A stretch of 64,000 nt of DNA from Pantoea sp. AS-PWVM4 (GCF_000468095.1 NZ_ASZC01000022.1:1-64000), one strand, 5' to 3'; counted from the stretch's first letter, positions 7,042 through 18,440 are shown. Program-made: numbers and translations. Notes: generated from the sequence alone by a model not told the origin.

Positions 7042-8331
7042 TTACTGGTTGTAAGCGTTTTCGCCGTGGCTGTTAACATCCAGACCTTCACGTTCCTGAT
7101 CTTCCGGAACACGCAGGCCAACAATCATATCGGCCAGTTTGAAGCCAATGAAGGCAACCACACCAGACCAGACGATGGTGACACCCACGCTGAACAGCTG
7201 GATCCACACCTGATGGCCCATAGTTACGCCTTCAGCATAACCTACGCCACCCAGTGAAGAGGAAGCGAACACGCCAGTCAGGATACAACCCACGATGCCG
7301 CACACGCCGTGCACACCGAACACATCACACGGGTCATCAACACGCAGCCATTTCTTCAGGGTGGTGACACCCCACAGGCCAGCCAAACCACCGACCAGAC
7401 CGATAATCAGCGCGCCGCCAACACCGACATAACCACACGCCGGAGTGATAGCAACCAGACCTGCGATGAAGCCTGAAGAGGCACCCAGCAGAGAAGGCTT
7501 ACCACGCAGTGCCCACTCACCGAAGGTCCAGGACAGTACCGCACCCGCCGTCGCAATGACGGTGTTCAGGAATGCCAGGGCAGCGATTTCGTTGGCAGCA
7601 GAAGCAGAACCCGCGTTGAAGCCGAACCAGCCCACATACAGGATTGCAGTACCCGTGAACACCATTGGCAGGTTGTGCGGTTTAAATGCTTCTTTACCGA
7701 AGCCAGCACGTTTGCCCACCAGATAAGCACCGACCAGACCAGCAACCGCAGCGTTGATGTGAACAACGGTACCGCCCGCGAAGTCCAGCGCGCCATCAGA
7801 TGCCAGCAGACCGCCAGCCCAGACCATGTGTGCAATCGGCAGATAAGCCAGAGTCAGCCATACCGCAACGAAAATCAGCACCGCAGAGAAACGAATACGT
7901 TCCGCAATGGAACCCACAATCAGGCCCACGGTGATACAGGCGAAGGAAGCCTGGAACGCAACGTGGATATATTGATAGAAGGTGCCCATCAGCGCTTTCA
8001 GCTCGATATTTTTCAACATCGCCCACTGGAAGCTACCGAAGAAGGCATTGCCTTCGCTGAAAGCCAGCGAGTAACCGTAAATCATCCACAGCACACAAAC
8101 CAGAGAGAAGGTTACCGCTACCTGAGTCAGCATGGACAATACGTTTTTACCGCGGATCAGACCGCCGTAAAACAGGGCGATGCCCGGAATCGACATGAAC
8201 AACACCAACGCGGTGCAGATCATCATAAACGCGTTATCGGCTTTATCCGCAACGGCAGGAGCTGCCGCCATGGCCAGAGACGGTAACAGCGCCAGGCTGG
8301 TCAGGCCTAACTTCGTCATCATTTTATTCAT
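7042..8331 (-). CDS. amtB: Ammonium channel AmtB
   Basis: A 429-aa Amt/Rh ammonium transporter with an N-terminal signal sequence (LTSLALLPSLAMAA) and eleven membrane helices. The pore twin histidines are in LPIAHMVWAGG and FGVHGVCG. The C-terminal tail (REGLDVNSHGENAYNQ) is the conserved GlnK-docking segment. It lies 31 bp after glnK in the same operon, so channel and PII inhibitor are co-produced under nitrogen limitation from the sigma-54 promoter upstream of glnK. The start at 8331 gives the family's N-terminus; an alternative ATG lies at 8355. Confidence 0.96.
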   Translation of the reverse strand: MNKMMTKLGLTSLALLPSLAMAAAPAVADKADNAFMMICTALVLFMSIPGIALFYGGLIRGKNVLSMLTQVAVTFSLVCVLWMIYGYSLAFSEGNAFFGSFQWAMLKNIELKALMGTFYQYIHVAFQASFACITVGLIVGSIAERIRFSAVLIFVAVWLTLAYLPIAHMVWAGGLLASDGALDFAGGTVVHINAAVAGLVGAYLVGKRAGFGKEAFKPHNLPMVFTGTAILYVGWFGFNAGSASAANEIAALAFLNTVIATAGAVLSWTFGEWALRGKPSLLGASSGFIAGLVAITPACGYVGVGGALIIGLVGGLAGLWGVTTLKKWLRVDDPCDVFGVHGVCGIVGCILTGVFASSSLGGVGYAEGVTMGHQVWIQLFSVGVTIVWSGVVAFIGFKLADMIVGLRVPEDQEREGLDVNSHGENAYNQ

Positions 8332-8362
8332 TTCTTTCCATCCCATCACAATCAAGGCCTAG

Positions 8363-8701
8363 TTACAGTGCTGCTTCGTCGGTCTCGCCAGTACGAATAC
8401 GGATAACGCGTTGCAGTTCCGCAACGAAAATTTTGCCGTCGCCAATCTTGCCGGTGTAAGCGGCTTTGCTGATCACATCCACGACTTCGTCCAGTTGATC
8501 ATCAGCAATGGCGATATCAATTTTTACTTTTGGCAGGAAGTTCACGCTGTACTCGGCACCGCGATAAAGCTCTGCGTGACCTTTCTGGCGACCGAAACCC
8601 TTCACTTCGGTAACTGTCAGTCCCTGAATGCCAATAGAGGATAAGGCTTCACGCACGTCCTCCAGCTTAAATGGTTTGATTACCACGGTAACCAGCTTCA
8701 T
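8363..8701 (-). CDS. glnK: Nitrogen regulatory protein P-II 2 (GlnK)
   Basis: A 112-aa PII protein with the uridylylation site Tyr51 in the T-loop (GAEYSVNF) and the PII C-terminal signature (GKIGDGKIFVAEL). Unmodified GlnK binds and closes AmtB when nitrogen is plentiful; UMP addition releases it. It is the first gene of glnK-amtB, preceded by a good sigma-54 promoter and two NtrC-like sites. A purine-rich RBS (GGAGGGGATC) lies directly upstream of the ATG. Confidence 0.97.
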   Translation of the reverse strand: MKLVTVVIKPFKLEDVREALSSIGIQGLTVTEVKGFGRQKGHAELYRGAEYSVNFLPKVKIDIAIADDQLDEVVDVISKAAYTGKIGDGKIFVAELQRVIRIRTGETDEAAL

Positions 8702-8756
8702 ACGATCCCCTCCAGGTATTTAATGAGTGAGTCTTACCGGACACGCAGGGATATAA

Positions 8757-8771
8757 GCAAAGGGTGTGCCA
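8757..8771 (-). promoter_or_regulatory. Sigma-54 promoter of glnK-amtB
   Basis: On the minus strand TGGCAC-N5-TTGC (TGGCACACCCTTTGC) matches the -24/-12 consensus with exact spacing. Transcription should start near 8745, about 45 nt before the glnK start codon. Confidence 0.9.
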
Positions 8772-8878
8772 TAAATAAAAAAACCGCAGAGTCAGCAGAT
8801 TAGCCGCGCTACAGCGCGCTTCGTTCTGTGATGAACAACACAAATACCAGCAGGAAAGGAAGAAAGGAGTGGATTGTT

Positions 8879-8895
8879 TGCACCTCTTTGGTGCT
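8879..8895. promoter_or_regulatory. NtrC-binding site upstream of glnK
   Basis: TGCACC-TCTTT-GGTGCT matches the NtrC enhancer consensus TGCACC-N5-GGTGCA at all but one position. It lies about 120 bp upstream of the -12 element, a normal enhancer distance. Confidence 0.85.
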
Positions 8896-8940
8896 TACAG
8901 CCTCAAAGAAGTGCATTTCTACAGAATAATCCGATAAAGG

Positions 8941-8957
8941 TGCGCAAAAAAGGTGCA
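8941..8957. promoter_or_regulatory. Second NtrC-like site at the end of mdlB
   Basis: TGCGCA-AAAAA-GGTGCA, with one strong and one weaker half-site. It lies 62 bp from the first site, close to six helical turns, and abuts the stop codon of mdlB. Paired enhancers allow cooperative NtrC binding. Confidence 0.65.
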
Positions 8958-8959
8958 AG

Positions 8960-10735
8960 TCACCCTTCAGTCGTTAAGGGAATGCCCGCCGCGAGTTCAT
9001 CGCCCGCCTGTTGCAGCTGATACATTTGCCAGTAACGCCCCTGTTGCGCCAGTAACAGGGTATGCGTACCGCGTTCAGCGACCTGACCGCGATGCAGGAC
9101 CAGAATCTGGTCTGCCTCAGTAATAGTGGAGAGGCGATGCGCGATCACCACCAGCGTGCTGTGCTGACGCAAGGCACGCAGGGCGTGCTGAATCGCCTGC
9201 TCAGTGCCGGAATCGATATTGGCGGTGGCTTCATCAAGGATCAAAATTTGCGGCAGCGATACCAGCACCCGCGCCAGCGCTAACAACTGTTTCTGACCGA
9301 CCGACAGGTTATTGCCCTGCTCGCCCAACCGGGTGTGAATACCCTCCGGCATAGCGCGCACCAGATCGGCAAGCTGCACCGTCTCCAGCGCCTGCCACAC
9401 CGCCTGCTCCGTGATATCGCGCCCAAGACGGACATTGGCGAGCAAGGTATCTGCCAGCACCACCGGGTCCTGTTGCACCATCGCTACCCCCTGACGTAAC
9501 GCCTGATGCGTCAGTTGTGGCAATGGACGACCGTCCAGTTCGATACTGCCGCGCGTCACCGGGTAGTACCCCATCAGCAGGTTTGCCAGCGTACTTTTTC
9601 CACTGCCGGTATGGCCAACCAACGCAATAAAGCCACGGGGCGGCACGTCCAGATCGATCTGGCTTAACACGTCACGATCGGCGCGATAGGCGAAGCTGAC
9701 ATCACGCAGGGAAATACGCCCGGAGGCCAGTGGCCGGTTATCCGTGCCGTAATCCTGCTGAGTCGCATCCATCAACTCAAAGATGCGCTCACCCGACACC
9801 ACCGCCTGTTGCAGCATCGATTGTTGGGTAGTGAGTTCAATCAACGGCTCATTCAGACGCCCGAGGTAAGTGATAAAGGCATACAGAACGCCCACCTCAA
9901 ACACGCCTGGGTTAGCAAAGCTGAACAGCATCAGCAGGCCGCACAAAATTAGTGCAGAGAATAAACTCAGCAATGGACGCAGCAAGAAGCCATCCAGTCG
10001 TAGCGTCTCCATTCGCGCCAGATAGTGCGAACGGCTGGCCTCCCCCATGCGCTCACCAAAGCGCGCCTGCTGGCGGAACTGCTGGATGACACTCATGCCG
10101 TTAATCACTTCATTGAAGCCGTTATTGATATCGGCCAGATAGCTACGCACCCGGCGCGCTATCGGTGTGCTGTAGCGCTGATAAATCAACATCACCGTCA
10201 ATACCAGCGGGAAAATTACAATCGCCACCAGCGCCATACGCCAGTCGAGCGCAAACATGGCCACCAGCATCGCGCCGATCAACGCGGCACTGCGCAACAC
10301 CGTTGCCACCACCGTGACATACAGATCGCGGATCACCTCGGTATCGTTGGTCACGCGTGAGATGATTTGCCCGACCGGTTGGGTATCGAAGGCGCTTAAC
10401 GGCTGACGTAGCGCGGCATTCATCACATCAGAACGTAATTTTTGCACCACACCGATCGCCGCGCGGTTGAACAGCAACGACTGAAAATAGTGCAGGCCCG
10501 CTGCCAGCAATTGCAGCAGAATAAATCCGACCACCAACCCAGCGACAATGCCCCACGGCATCTGGTGTTGCGCCACCAGATGATCAATAAAATAACTGAC
10601 TAACACCGGCCCGGTGACTTCGGCCGCCGCCGCCAGCCATAACATGCCCACGGCCAGCCATAACGATTTACGCCACGGTTTGCCGTAGGCCAGTAAACGT
10701 TTCAAGGTTGGCCACAGACGCACAGATTTAGCCAC
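8960..10735 (-). CDS. mdlB: Multidrug ABC exporter half-transporter MdlB
   Basis: A 591-aa ABC exporter subunit (E. coli 593 aa): six-helix membrane domain at about 20-315, then a nucleotide-binding domain with Walker A GHTGSGKS, signature LSVGQKQ and Walker B ILILDEAT. The GTG start at 10735 overlaps the mdlA end by 8 bp and has GGAG upstream; longer in-frame starts would run deep into mdlA. It pairs with MdlA as a heterodimer. Substrate unknown. In many relatives the operon follows an Lrp-type regulator, as here. Confidence 0.94.
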   Translation of the reverse strand: MAKSVRLWPTLKRLLAYGKPWRKSLWLAVGMLWLAAAAEVTGPVLVSYFIDHLVAQHQMPWGIVAGLVVGFILLQLLAAGLHYFQSLLFNRAAIGVVQKLRSDVMNAALRQPLSAFDTQPVGQIISRVTNDTEVIRDLYVTVVATVLRSAALIGAMLVAMFALDWRMALVAIVIFPLVLTVMLIYQRYSTPIARRVRSYLADINNGFNEVINGMSVIQQFRQQARFGERMGEASRSHYLARMETLRLDGFLLRPLLSLFSALILCGLLMLFSFANPGVFEVGVLYAFITYLGRLNEPLIELTTQQSMLQQAVVSGERIFELMDATQQDYGTDNRPLASGRISLRDVSFAYRADRDVLSQIDLDVPPRGFIALVGHTGSGKSTLANLLMGYYPVTRGSIELDGRPLPQLTHQALRQGVAMVQQDPVVLADTLLANVRLGRDITEQAVWQALETVQLADLVRAMPEGIHTRLGEQGNNLSVGQKQLLALARVLVSLPQILILDEATANIDSGTEQAIQHALRALRQHSTLVVIAHRLSTITEADQILVLHRGQVAERGTHTLLLAQQGRYWQMYQLQQAGDELAAGIPLTTEG

Positions 10736-12497
10736 GACTCGCTCCTTCGCTGATCTCATCCTCGTCCAGCGCCGCTTCCAGTTGCTGATAACGGTACATA
10801 TCACGATACCAACCGCTTTCTGCCACCAGATCGTCGTGGTCACCACGCTGCATCACCTGACCCTGCTGCAATACCAGAATCTCGCTGGCTTCGGTCAGCG
10901 CCGACAGACGATGCGCACTGATAATCAGCGTACGGCCCCGACCCCATTGCCGCAGGTTGTGCAGAATATCGTGCTCGGTGCGTCCATCCACCGCAGATAA
11001 TGCATCATCCAGAATCAGGATCTCGGCATTCAGCAACAGCGCACGCGCAATAGCGATGCGCTGCTTCTGACCGCCTGAGAGCATCACGCCACGTTCACCC
11101 ACCTCGGTTTCATAGCCCTGCGGCAGCCGCAGGATATCCTCATGAACGCAGGCCATCTTCGCCACCTGCTCAATCTCCTGCTGGCTGGCATTGGGTCGAC
11201 CTAACGCAAGGTTATTGGCGACGGTATCGGAAAACAGGAACGGCGTCTGGCTCACCACCGCCAGGCGGCTGCGCCAGCTATCAATGCGCAACTGCGACAG
11301 CGGGGTGTTGTGATAGCGAATATCGCCTTGTTCAAGGTCGAAATGGCGCTGAAGCAAACTTAACAGCGTGCTTTTACCACAGCCAGTGGGGCCACATAAG
11401 CCCAGCATTTGGCCAGGTTTGAGCTGAAAATTGACATGGCTGAGCGCCACACCGGCACTCGCCGGATAGCGAAACTCGCGGATCGCCACCTGCAAATTCC
11501 CGGCTTCCGGCGGCAGCATTTGTTGGCCGTCTTCCACTGCCGGAGCTTCCGCCAGCAACGCACGGATACGGCTCCAGGCCGCGCTGCCACGCTCAACGAT
11601 ATTGAACATCCACGCCAGTGCCAGCATCGGCCAAATCATCAGGCCGAGGTACATTACAAAGCTGGTGAGCTGCCCTAACGTCAGGCTGCCATGCCACACC
11701 ATCCAGCTCCCGCCACCAATCGCCAGCAAATTGGAGAAACCAATCGCGATATAGATGGTGGGATCAAAACGCGCATCTACCCTTGCCACTCGCAGGTTTT
11801 TCTCGCCAGTATCACGCGCGATGGCCGCAAACTGCTGCGACTGATGATCTTCCAGACCAAAGGCTTTGATCATGCGAATGCTGGTCAGGCTTTCCTGAGT
11901 TTGATCATTCAGGCTGGAGAACGCCGCCTGTGCCAGTTTGAAACGATCATGCAACTGATTGCCGTAGCGATGGATAATCAGAGCCATAATCGGCATCGGC
12001 ACCAGCGCCAGTAACGTCAACTGCCAGCTGATTTGTACGCTCATCACCACCAGCACCACACAACCCATCACCAGTGAATCCACCAGCGTCAGCACCCCTT
12101 CCCCGGCGGCGAAGACCACGCGGTCAACATCGTTGGTGGCGCGGGCGATCAGATCACCGGTGCGATGACGCAGGTAAAATGCCGGATGCTGGCGGCTCAA
12201 TTGACGGTAAAAATCTTCACGTAATTTCACCGCCAGTTGGTAAGAGGCTCCGAACAGCAGCACGCGCCAGACATAACGCAGCAGATAAACCACCACCGCA
12301 GTGACCAGCATCACGCCGATCCACATCATCAGTCGTCCGGTGCTTAAGGTATGTTGGGTGACGCCATCAACAATTACGCCCACCAAATGTGGCGGCAGCA
12401 ATTGCAGAAGCGCAATGATGATGAGCAGAGTGACCGCGCCCAGATATCGCCGCCACTCGCGCAGAAAATACCAACTTAACTGGCTGAATAATCGCAC
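10728..12497 (-). CDS. mdlA: Multidrug ABC exporter half-transporter MdlA
   Basis: A 589-aa half-transporter, about the length of the E. coli protein. The membrane domain covers roughly residues 15-310; the ATPase domain carries Walker [10 protein letters not shown], signature LSGGQKQR and Walker [10 protein letters not shown]. The Asp in place of the Walker B catalytic Glu (LDDA) marks a degenerate ATP site here, complemented by the consensus LDEA of MdlB, typical of heterodimeric exporters. It starts 23 bp after the end of decR and overlaps mdlB by 8 bp. Confidence 0.95.
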   Translation of the reverse strand: MRLFSQLSWYFLREWRRYLGAVTLLIIIALLQLLPPHLVGVIVDGVTQHTLSTGRLMMWIGVMLVTAVVVYLLRYVWRVLLFGASYQLAVKLREDFYRQLSRQHPAFYLRHRTGDLIARATNDVDRVVFAAGEGVLTLVDSLVMGCVVLVVMSVQISWQLTLLALVPMPIMALIIHRYGNQLHDRFKLAQAAFSSLNDQTQESLTSIRMIKAFGLEDHQSQQFAAIARDTGEKNLRVARVDARFDPTIYIAIGFSNLLAIGGGSWMVWHGSLTLGQLTSFVMYLGLMIWPMLALAWMFNIVERGSAAWSRIRALLAEAPAVEDGQQMLPPEAGNLQVAIREFRYPASAGVALSHVNFQLKPGQMLGLCGPTGCGKSTLLSLLQRHFDLEQGDIRYHNTPLSQLRIDSWRSRLAVVSQTPFLFSDTVANNLALGRPNASQQEIEQVAKMACVHEDILRLPQGYETEVGERGVMLSGGQKQRIAIARALLLNAEILILDDALSAVDGRTEHDILHNLRQWGRGRTLIISAHRLSALTEASEILVLQQGQVMQRGDHDDLVAESGWYRDMYRYQQLEAALDEDEISEGASRG

Positions 12498-12520
12498 AAG
12501 ACTGTCTCTTTCTTTACCCG

Positions 12521-12982
12521 TCAGGGTGCTACCGGCAATGCGGTTGTGTATTTAATTTCTTCCATCGCGAAACTGGAGGTCACGTCAATCAGACCCGGTA
12601 CGCCATTCACCAGCCGCTTATAAAAACCATCGTAACTTTTCATATCTGCCACCTGAATACGCAGCAGATAGTCATATTCGCCGGCCATACGATAGAACGC
12701 CATTACCTCCGGCATCTGCTGGACCACGCTGACAAATTGCTGATACCAGTCGCTGCTATGCTGCTGGGTTTTGACAAACATGAACGCGGTCAGCGCCAGA
12801 CCGATTTTATCGCCGTCTAACAGCGCCACGCGCGCACGAATAATGCCATCATCTTCCAGTTTTTTCAGGCGTTTCCAGCACGGGGTGGTGGTGAGATTGA
12901 CCGCATCTGCCAGCGTCTGGAGTGACAAGGTGCAATCCTGCTGTAATAGCGCCAGCAGTTTACGGTCAGTTTTATCTAGCAT
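12521..12982 (-). CDS. decR: Lrp/AsnC-family cysteine-responsive regulator (DecR/CcdR)
   Basis: A 153-aa Lrp/AsnC regulator: N-terminal winged HTH (about 1-60, [20 protein letters not shown]) and C-terminal effector domain. The orthologues are DecR (YbaO) of E. coli, CutR in Salmonella and CcdR in Pantoea, which activate a cysteine desulfhydrase when cysteine is in excess. It is divergent from exactly such a gene here. A perfect dyad GAGAAAA-T-TTTTCTC at 12995-13009 lies just downstream of its own predicted -10 (TATAAT, minus strand, 13020-13025), a likely autoregulatory or shared operator. Confidence 0.92.
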   Translation of the reverse strand: MLDKTDRKLLALLQQDCTLSLQTLADAVNLTTTPCWKRLKKLEDDGIIRARVALLDGDKIGLALTAFMFVKTQQHSSDWYQQFVSVVQQMPEVMAFYRMAGEYDYLLRIQVADMKSYDGFYKRLVNGVPGLIDVTSSFAMEEIKYTTALPVAP

Positions 12983-12994
12983 TTGCCTCTCCGG

Positions 12995-13009
12995 GAGAAA
13001 ATTTTTCTC
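12995..13009. promoter_or_regulatory. Palindromic operator candidate in decR-cdsH intergenic region
   Basis: GAGAAAATTTTTCTC has 7-bp perfect arms around one central base. It lies between the divergent regulator and desulfhydrase genes, 12 bp upstream of the regulator start codon. The AT-rich dyad resembles Lrp-family sites in general form. Assignment to DecR is inference. Confidence 0.55.
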
Positions 13010-13097
13010 TCATCGAGCCATTATACACTGATTAAAGCAACCTCTTTTTCCTGCCAGTGCCTTACACTGTGGCGATTAAATTTTGCGGAAACTTAGC

Positions 13098-14132
13098 ATG
13101 CAAACGCCCTGGATTCGTCACGCTATTAACGAAATTAACGCTGATTTTCAGCGCTCTGCCGACACCCATCTGATTCGCTTTAACCTGGATGATTTTCCCG
13201 GCATTGGTTTTTACCTGAAAGATGAAAGCACCCATCCGAGTGGTAGCCTGAAACATCGTCTGGCGCGTTCGCTGTTTTTGTACGGCCTGGCCAATGGTTG
13301 GATCCGCCAGGGAACACCAATTATTGAAGCCTCTTCCGGCAGCACTGCGGTTTCAGAAGCCTATTTTGCGCGTTTGCTGGGGCTGCCATTTATTGCCGTG
13401 ATGCCCGCCAGCACGGCTAAACGTAAAATCGAGTTGATCCGCTTTTATGGTGGGGAGTGTCATTTCGTGACCGATCCCTGCCAGTTGTATAGCGAATCGG
13501 AACGACTGGCGCGTGAGTTGAACGGCCATTTTATGGATCAGTTTACCTATGCTGAGCGTGCCACTGACTGGCGCGGCAATAACAACATCGCCGAGAGCAT
13601 CTTTCGCCAGATGGCGCATGAACCTTGCCCGGTGCCACATACCCTGATTATGAGTGCGGGTACGGGCGGAACCTCCGCCACCCTCGGGCGTTATATCCGT
13701 TATCAGGGCTATGACACCCGACTGCTGGTGGTCGACCCTGAGCACTCGGTGTTTTTTGATTTCTGGCACAGCCGCGAGCGCGGACTGAGTAGCGATCGCG
13801 GCAGCATGATTGAAGGCATTGGCCGTCCACGCGTTGAACCGTCGTTTTTACCCGATGTGATTGACGAGATGATCAAGGTGCCGGATGCCGCAACCGTTGC
13901 TGCCATGCTAAAGCTGGAACAGATTCTCGGCCGTCGTCCGGGAGCCTCCACTGGCACCAATTTCTGGGGTATGTTGCAGGTGGCGAAACGTATGCGTGAA
14001 CGGGGTGAACAAGGTTCGCTGGTAACGATACTGTGCGACAGCGGCGAACGCTATCCGGATACCTATTACAACGCGGAATGGGTCGCGCAGCAGATTGGCG
14101 ATATCCAGCCGTGGCAGCGAGAGATGCAATAA
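13098..14132 (+). CDS. cdsH: PLP-dependent cysteine desulfhydrase (CdsH/CcdA type)
   Basis: A 344-aa fold-type II PLP enzyme. The PLP lysine is probably Lys52 ([13 protein letters not shown]); SSGSTA contacts the cofactor/substrate carboxylate and GTGGTSA forms the phosphate loop. Orthologues at this locus degrade excess cysteine to pyruvate, ammonia and sulfide: CdsH in Salmonella, CcdA in Pantoea. Activity here is inferred from sequence type and from its divergent pairing with the DecR-type regulator. The ATG at 13098 is preceded by GCGGAAAC; the TTG at 13083 is less likely. Confidence 0.82.
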   Translation: MQTPWIRHAINEINADFQRSADTHLIRFNLDDFPGIGFYLKDESTHPSGSLKHRLARSLFLYGLANGWIRQGTPIIEASSGSTAVSEAYFARLLGLPFIAVMPASTAKRKIELIRFYGGECHFVTDPCQLYSESERLARELNGHFMDQFTYAERATDWRGNNNIAESIFRQMAHEPCPVPHTLIMSAGTGGTSATLGRYIRYQGYDTRLLVVDPEHSVFFDFWHSRERGLSSDRGSMIEGIGRPRVEPSFLPDVIDEMIKVPDAATVAAMLKLEQILGRRPGASTGTNFWGMLQVAKRMRERGEQGSLVTILCDSGERYPDTYYNAEWVAQQIGDIQPWQREMQ

Positions 14133-14154
14133 AAAACCGGACATCCTGTCCGGT
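14131..14154 (-). terminator. Terminator after cof
   Basis: ACCGGACA, loop TCC, TGTCCGGT; on the minus strand the stem is followed by six T, so it ends the cof transcript. It also lies right after the cdsH stop codon. Confidence 0.8.
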
Positions 14155-14166
14155 TCACTGCAAGCC

Positions 14167-14991
14167 TCAGCATTCGGGGGAATAATCGAGGTGTGGTGTG
14201 GTCATCCAGTGATTTAAATAGTGAGACACAGCCTGTGTCTCGCAACGTCCAATAACCGGCAAATGCGGCAACTCCGCTTTCAATTGAGGCATGGCATTGC
14301 CCATGATGAAACCGTTGCCGACACGGTCCAGCATTTCGCGATCGTTCATGGCATCGCCAAACGCCATACAATCGGCAAGCGACAGGGAAAGATGCTGGCA
14401 TAGTCGCGCCAGAGCCGCTCCTTTGTGACAATCCAGCGGTAAGACTTCCAGGCAATCCCAGGCAGAAAAACAGATATTCGCGCGTTCACCCAATGCCGCA
14501 TCCAGTTCGGTTTTCAGTAAACACAACGTCTCATGCGGGGCAATAAAACAGATCTTGGTGACTTCATGCGCCGACATACGTTGCAGATCACGCAGTTGAT
14601 AGTGGAAGCCGCTCATTACATGCGCTTCCCGCACCCAGGGCAGCGGTTTGTCGGTAAACCAGCCTTCATCATTGAAAATATGAATGGTCGCAGGTGTTTG
14701 CCAGTGGCGATGAATCACCTCTTCGGCGATAGAAGGCGGCAGATCGCAGCCATATAACTGTTTGCCATCCAGATCGTGTACGCGGGTACCATTGCCGGTA
14801 ATCAGCCAGGCGGGTAGCGTGATTTGCTCACGCACCACCGGCTGCATATCCAGCAAATGACGTCCGGTAGCAAACGCCAGCGTGACGTCACGTTGATGCA
14901 GGGCATGCAAACTGGCGAGAGTTTCTGTACCCAGGCGATGAGTCGGCAGCAGGAGCGTACCGTCCATATCAAATGCCGCGAGGCGGGCCAT
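14167..14991 (-). CDS. cof: HAD-family HMP-PP phosphatase Cof
   Basis: A 274-aa HAD IIB phosphatase. The catalytic pair is Asp8/Asp10 (AFDMDGTLL), followed by the motif II region, a conserved Lys (HKGAAL) and the metal motif [10 protein letters not shown]. In E. coli Cof hydrolyses the thiamine pyrimidine precursor HMP-PP and several sugar phosphates including PLP. CAGGAGA lies upstream of the ATG. It stands alone, divergent from ybaE. Confidence 0.94.
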   Translation of the reverse strand: MARLAAFDMDGTLLLPTHRLGTETLASLHALHQRDVTLAFATGRHLLDMQPVVREQITLPAWLITGNGTRVHDLDGKQLYGCDLPPSIAEEVIHRHWQTPATIHIFNDEGWFTDKPLPWVREAHVMSGFHYQLRDLQRMSAHEVTKICFIAPHETLCLLKTELDAALGERANICFSAWDCLEVLPLDCHKGAALARLCQHLSLSLADCMAFGDAMNDREMLDRVGNGFIMGNAMPQLKAELPHLPVIGRCETQAVSHYLNHWMTTPHLDYSPEC

Positions 14992-15085
14992 GCGAGTTCT
15001 CCTGTCGGTGTGATACTCCCACTATCGCCTGGTAATTGCGGAACTAATAGTGAATACTTTTCGAAAACTGTTCCGGGTTTAGGCG

Positions 15086-16813
15086 ATGCGGCAACTTCAT
15101 CGGGTCAATCAATTCCAGCGGCTCTGGCAACTTAGCCAGGGTGCTCCCCAGCAACTGAGTGTTTCAGCCATGGCACAGCACTGCTTTTGCAGCGAACGCC
15201 ATATTCGCACCCTGCTGCGCCAGTGGCAGGACGCGGGCTGGCTGCGTTGGCAGGGTGCTGCGGGGCGCGGAAAACAGGGAATCCTGACCTTTCTCACGTC
15301 ACCGGAACAGCTACGCCAGCAACTTTTGCAGCAGCAACTCGCCGCAGGCGAAGCGGTGCAGGCATTGCAGGTGCTGGATGTGCAACCCGATCATCTGTTG
15401 AACATGTTGCGTCCGTTGATGGGCGGTCAGTGGCTTAACCAGGCTCCGGTACTACGCATTCCCTACTATCGTGCCCTTGAACCCTTGCGCCCGCTGAGAA
15501 TAACCGGACGTGCCGAACAGCATCTGGCGCGCCAGATTTTCTCTGGTCTGACACGCTTCAACGGCGACGATGTCGTGGGTGATTTGGCTCACCACTGGCA
15601 ACATGACGCCACGGGCTGTGACTGGTTTTTCTGGTTGCGCCCGCAATTAAGCTGGCATAACGATGAACCGCTGTATGCCGCACAACTGGTCACGCAGTTT
15701 AACAAGATCCGCCATAGTACTCCGGGGTTGCGACTGCTTGCCTCGGTGGAAAGTATCACTGCGCCCCATCCACTGGCGCTACGTATTCACCTGCGTCACA
15801 GTGACTACTGGCTGCCGCAACGGCTGGCGCACCAATACTGCCTGTTGCCACATCCTGAACGTGATGACATCGGTAGCGGTGCATGGAAACTGACGCATTT
15901 CGCCGCTGAGCTGGTACGACTGGAAAGTCATGCGCGCTGGCATCTGCAACGACCATTGATTCAGGCGGTTGAATACTGGATCACCCCCCAACTGTTTGAT
16001 CGCACCCTGGGCACCAGTTGCCGCCATCCGGTACAAATCGCCATTGGCGATCCTGACGAGCTGGATACACTGCGCCCGGTCGATCGCAGCATCAGTCTGG
16101 GATTCTGTTATCTGGCTCCCCGTCTCTCAGCACGCCTGAGTACTGCGCAGGCTAAAACCTTAATTGCCCTGATTCAGCGAAGTGGCATGATCCAACAGTT
16201 GCCGCTGGATGAAGGCTTGATCACTCCCAGCCAGGAGTTGCTGCCAGGCTGGCCGGTGCCTGCCTCGGAAGAAACGCTGGTCATACTGCCTGCTGCACTC
16301 ACCTTGCATTATCATCTGCCAGTGGAATTACATGTGATGGCGGAAGCCCTGAAGCCGCTATTAGCTGCGCAGGGCTGCCAGCTGACTTGCATATTTCATG
16401 ACGTCAAAAGTTGGCGCGATGAACGTGAACTGGCCGAAGCCGATCTGGTGATGGGCGATCGCCTGATTGGTGACGCGCCGCTGTTTACCCTCGTAAGCTG
16501 GCTGGAGAACGATCCGCTATGGCAGCCACTCCGGGGAACGCAAAGTGCGATCCATTTACGTCAGCATCTGCGCGAAATTGCGCAACAACAGGACCCGGGG
16601 CAGCGTGCTATTCTTAGCCACCAGCTGTTTGAGCAACTGATGCGCGCCGGGTATCTACTGCCGTTATTTAATTATCGCTATCAAATCTCTGCCCCTCCCG
16701 GCGTGGAAGGCATTCAACTTAACAGCCTGGGCTGGTTCGACTTTACCCGCGCGTGGATCCCTCCTCCCGCCGCAGTCGATACTGTTCATCACACAGCTGA
16801 GCCATTACCATAA
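15086..16813 (+). CDS. ybaE: SgrR-like HTH / solute-binding fusion YbaE
   Basis: A 575-aa protein with an N-terminal winged-helix domain (about 1-110, [20 protein letters not shown]) fused to a family 5 extracellular solute-binding domain (about 155-560). This is the SgrR architecture: a cytoplasmic regulator that senses a ligand with a binding-protein fold; no signal peptide is present. The E. coli orthologue YbaE has no proven role. It is followed by queC after 26 bp. The family identity is clear, ligand and targets are not. Confidence 0.88.
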   Translation: MRQLHRVNQFQRLWQLSQGAPQQLSVSAMAQHCFCSERHIRTLLRQWQDAGWLRWQGAAGRGKQGILTFLTSPEQLRQQLLQQQLAAGEAVQALQVLDVQPDHLLNMLRPLMGGQWLNQAPVLRIPYYRALEPLRPLRITGRAEQHLARQIFSGLTRFNGDDVVGDLAHHWQHDATGCDWFFWLRPQLSWHNDEPLYAAQLVTQFNKIRHSTPGLRLLASVESITAPHPLALRIHLRHSDYWLPQRLAHQYCLLPHPERDDIGSGAWKLTHFAAELVRLESHARWHLQRPLIQAVEYWITPQLFDRTLGTSCRHPVQIAIGDPDELDTLRPVDRSISLGFCYLAPRLSARLSTAQAKTLIALIQRSGMIQQLPLDEGLITPSQELLPGWPVPASEETLVILPAALTLHYHLPVELHVMAEALKPLLAAQGCQLTCIFHDVKSWRDERELAEADLVMGDRLIGDAPLFTLVSWLENDPLWQPLRGTQSAIHLRQHLREIAQQQDPGQRAILSHQLFEQLMRAGYLLPLFNYRYQISAPPGVEGIQLNSLGWFDFTRAWIPPPAAVDTVHHTAEPLP

Positions 16814-16839
16814 GGGCTGGGTTTTATACGGAAGAAAAG

Positions 16840-17535
16840 ATGAAAAGAGCCGTTGTAGTATTCAGTGGCGGACAAGACTCCACCACCTGTTTAATTCAGG
16901 CGTTGCAGCAGTATGATGAAGTGCATTGCGTCACCTTTGATTATGGCCAGCGTCATCGCGAAGAAATTGAGGTTGCGGCCGAACTGGCAAAGAAACTTGG
17001 CGCACGCGCGCATAAGGTGCTGGATGTAACGCTGCTGAACGAATTGGCGGTCAGCAGCCTGACGCGTGATAACATCCCGGTGCCGACCTATGATCCCAAC
17101 GCCAGCGGCCTGCCGAGTACTTTCGTGCCGGGACGCAACATTCTGTTTTTAACGCTGGCCTCGATTTATGCATACCAGGTGGAAGCCGAAGCCGTCATCA
17201 CCGGGGTGTGTGAAACCGATTTTTCCGGTTACCCTGACTGTCGCGATGAATTCGTCAAAGCGTTGAATAACGCCGTCAGCCTGGGCATGGCGCGCAATAT
17301 TCGTTTCGAAACGCCGCTGATGTGGCTCAACAAAGCGGAAACATGGGCACTGGCGGATTACTGGCAACAGTTGCCACTGGTGCGTGCAGAAACCCTGACC
17401 TGCTATAACGGCGTCAAAGGTGACGGTTGTGGCGAATGTGCTGCCTGCCATCTGCGCGCCCGTGGTCTGGCAGATTATCAGGCTAATGCCTCAGCCATCA
17501 TGGCGCAGATGAAACAAAAAAGCGGGCTGGCCTGA
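16840..17535 (+). CDS. queC: 7-cyano-7-deazaguanine synthase QueC
   Basis: A 231-aa enzyme that converts 7-carboxy-7-deazaguanine to preQ0 using ATP and ammonia, in queuosine biosynthesis. The PP-loop SGGQDSTT is at residues 9-16, and the C-terminal zinc cluster is visible (CYNG ... GCGECAAC). Two later queuosine enzymes, Tgt and QueA, are encoded at 57.8-60.1 kb. GGAAG lies upstream of the start. Confidence 0.97.
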   Translation: MKRAVVVFSGGQDSTTCLIQALQQYDEVHCVTFDYGQRHREEIEVAAELAKKLGARAHKVLDVTLLNELAVSSLTRDNIPVPTYDPNASGLPSTFVPGRNILFLTLASIYAYQVEAEAVITGVCETDFSGYPDCRDEFVKALNNAVSLGMARNIRFETPLMWLNKAETWALADYWQQLPLVRAETLTCYNGVKGDGCGECAACHLRARGLADYQANASAIMAQMKQKSGLA

Positions 17536-17549
17536 TCCCGCTTCACCCT

Positions 17550-17570
17550 GCTGGCGTCGCTGACGCCAGC
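17550..17570. terminator. Hairpin between convergent queC and fadM
   Basis: GCTGGCGTC, loop GCT, GACGCCAGC: a perfect 9-bp stem between the two stop codons. There is no T-run on either side, so termination would be weak or Rho-dependent. Confidence 0.5.
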
Positions 17571-17576
17571 CTCTCG

Positions 17577-17975
17577 TCATACCATTAATGCCGCCAGCCG
17601 TTCGCGTAACTCCCCTTCCATTGGCACTGCTTTTTGCGTACGCAGGTCAATGCAGACAAAGGTTAATGCCGCATCGGCAACCGGTGAACCATCGCCGGCT
17701 AACAACACCCGCTGTGAAATAACGCCACTCTTGCCATTCAACTGCGCTATCTCACTCTCAATCGTCAGCACGTCGCCCAGCACTGCCGGGCGGCGATAGT
17801 TAATGTTGATATTCACCACCACAAAAGCGAGCTTCTGCTGTACCAGCCAGTTGAACGCATCGACATCCTCTAGCCATTGCCAGCGCGCCTCCTCCAGAAA
17901 CTCCAGGTAACGCGCATTGTTTACGTGCTGATAGACGTCAAGATGGTAACCGCGCACTTTGATCGTGGTCTGCAT
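17577..17975 (-). CDS. fadM: Long-chain acyl-CoA thioesterase FadM
   Basis: A 132-aa 4-hydroxybenzoyl-CoA-type hotdog thioesterase (formerly YbaW). The catalytic loop DVYQHVNNARYLEFLEEARW is intact. In E. coli FadM cleaves dienoyl-CoA by-products of oleate beta-oxidation and is controlled by FadR. It converges on queC. Confidence 0.94.
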   Translation of the reverse strand: MQTTIKVRGYHLDVYQHVNNARYLEFLEEARWQWLEDVDAFNWLVQQKLAFVVVNININYRRPAVLGDVLTIESEIAQLNGKSGVISQRVLLAGDGSPVADAALTFVCIDLRTQKAVPMEGELRERLAALMV

Positions 17976-18077
17976 TATTGCTCCTGATTACGCTGTGAAT
18001 GACAACTGGTTGGACCTGTTGAGCATAGCACAGCGTAAATACAGGTTGACCTCATCCTTCCTGAGTCGCGAGCTTTC

Positions 18078-18440
<363 letters not shown>

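Noticed and set aside
7675..8286. 203-codon open frame antisense to amtB
   Set aside because: Shadow of amtB; low-complexity polar product, no RBS.
16814..16839. preQ1 riboswitch upstream of queC
   Set aside because: Only 26 bp lie between ybaE and queC, and the short gaps before queA and tgt show no preQ1 motif either.
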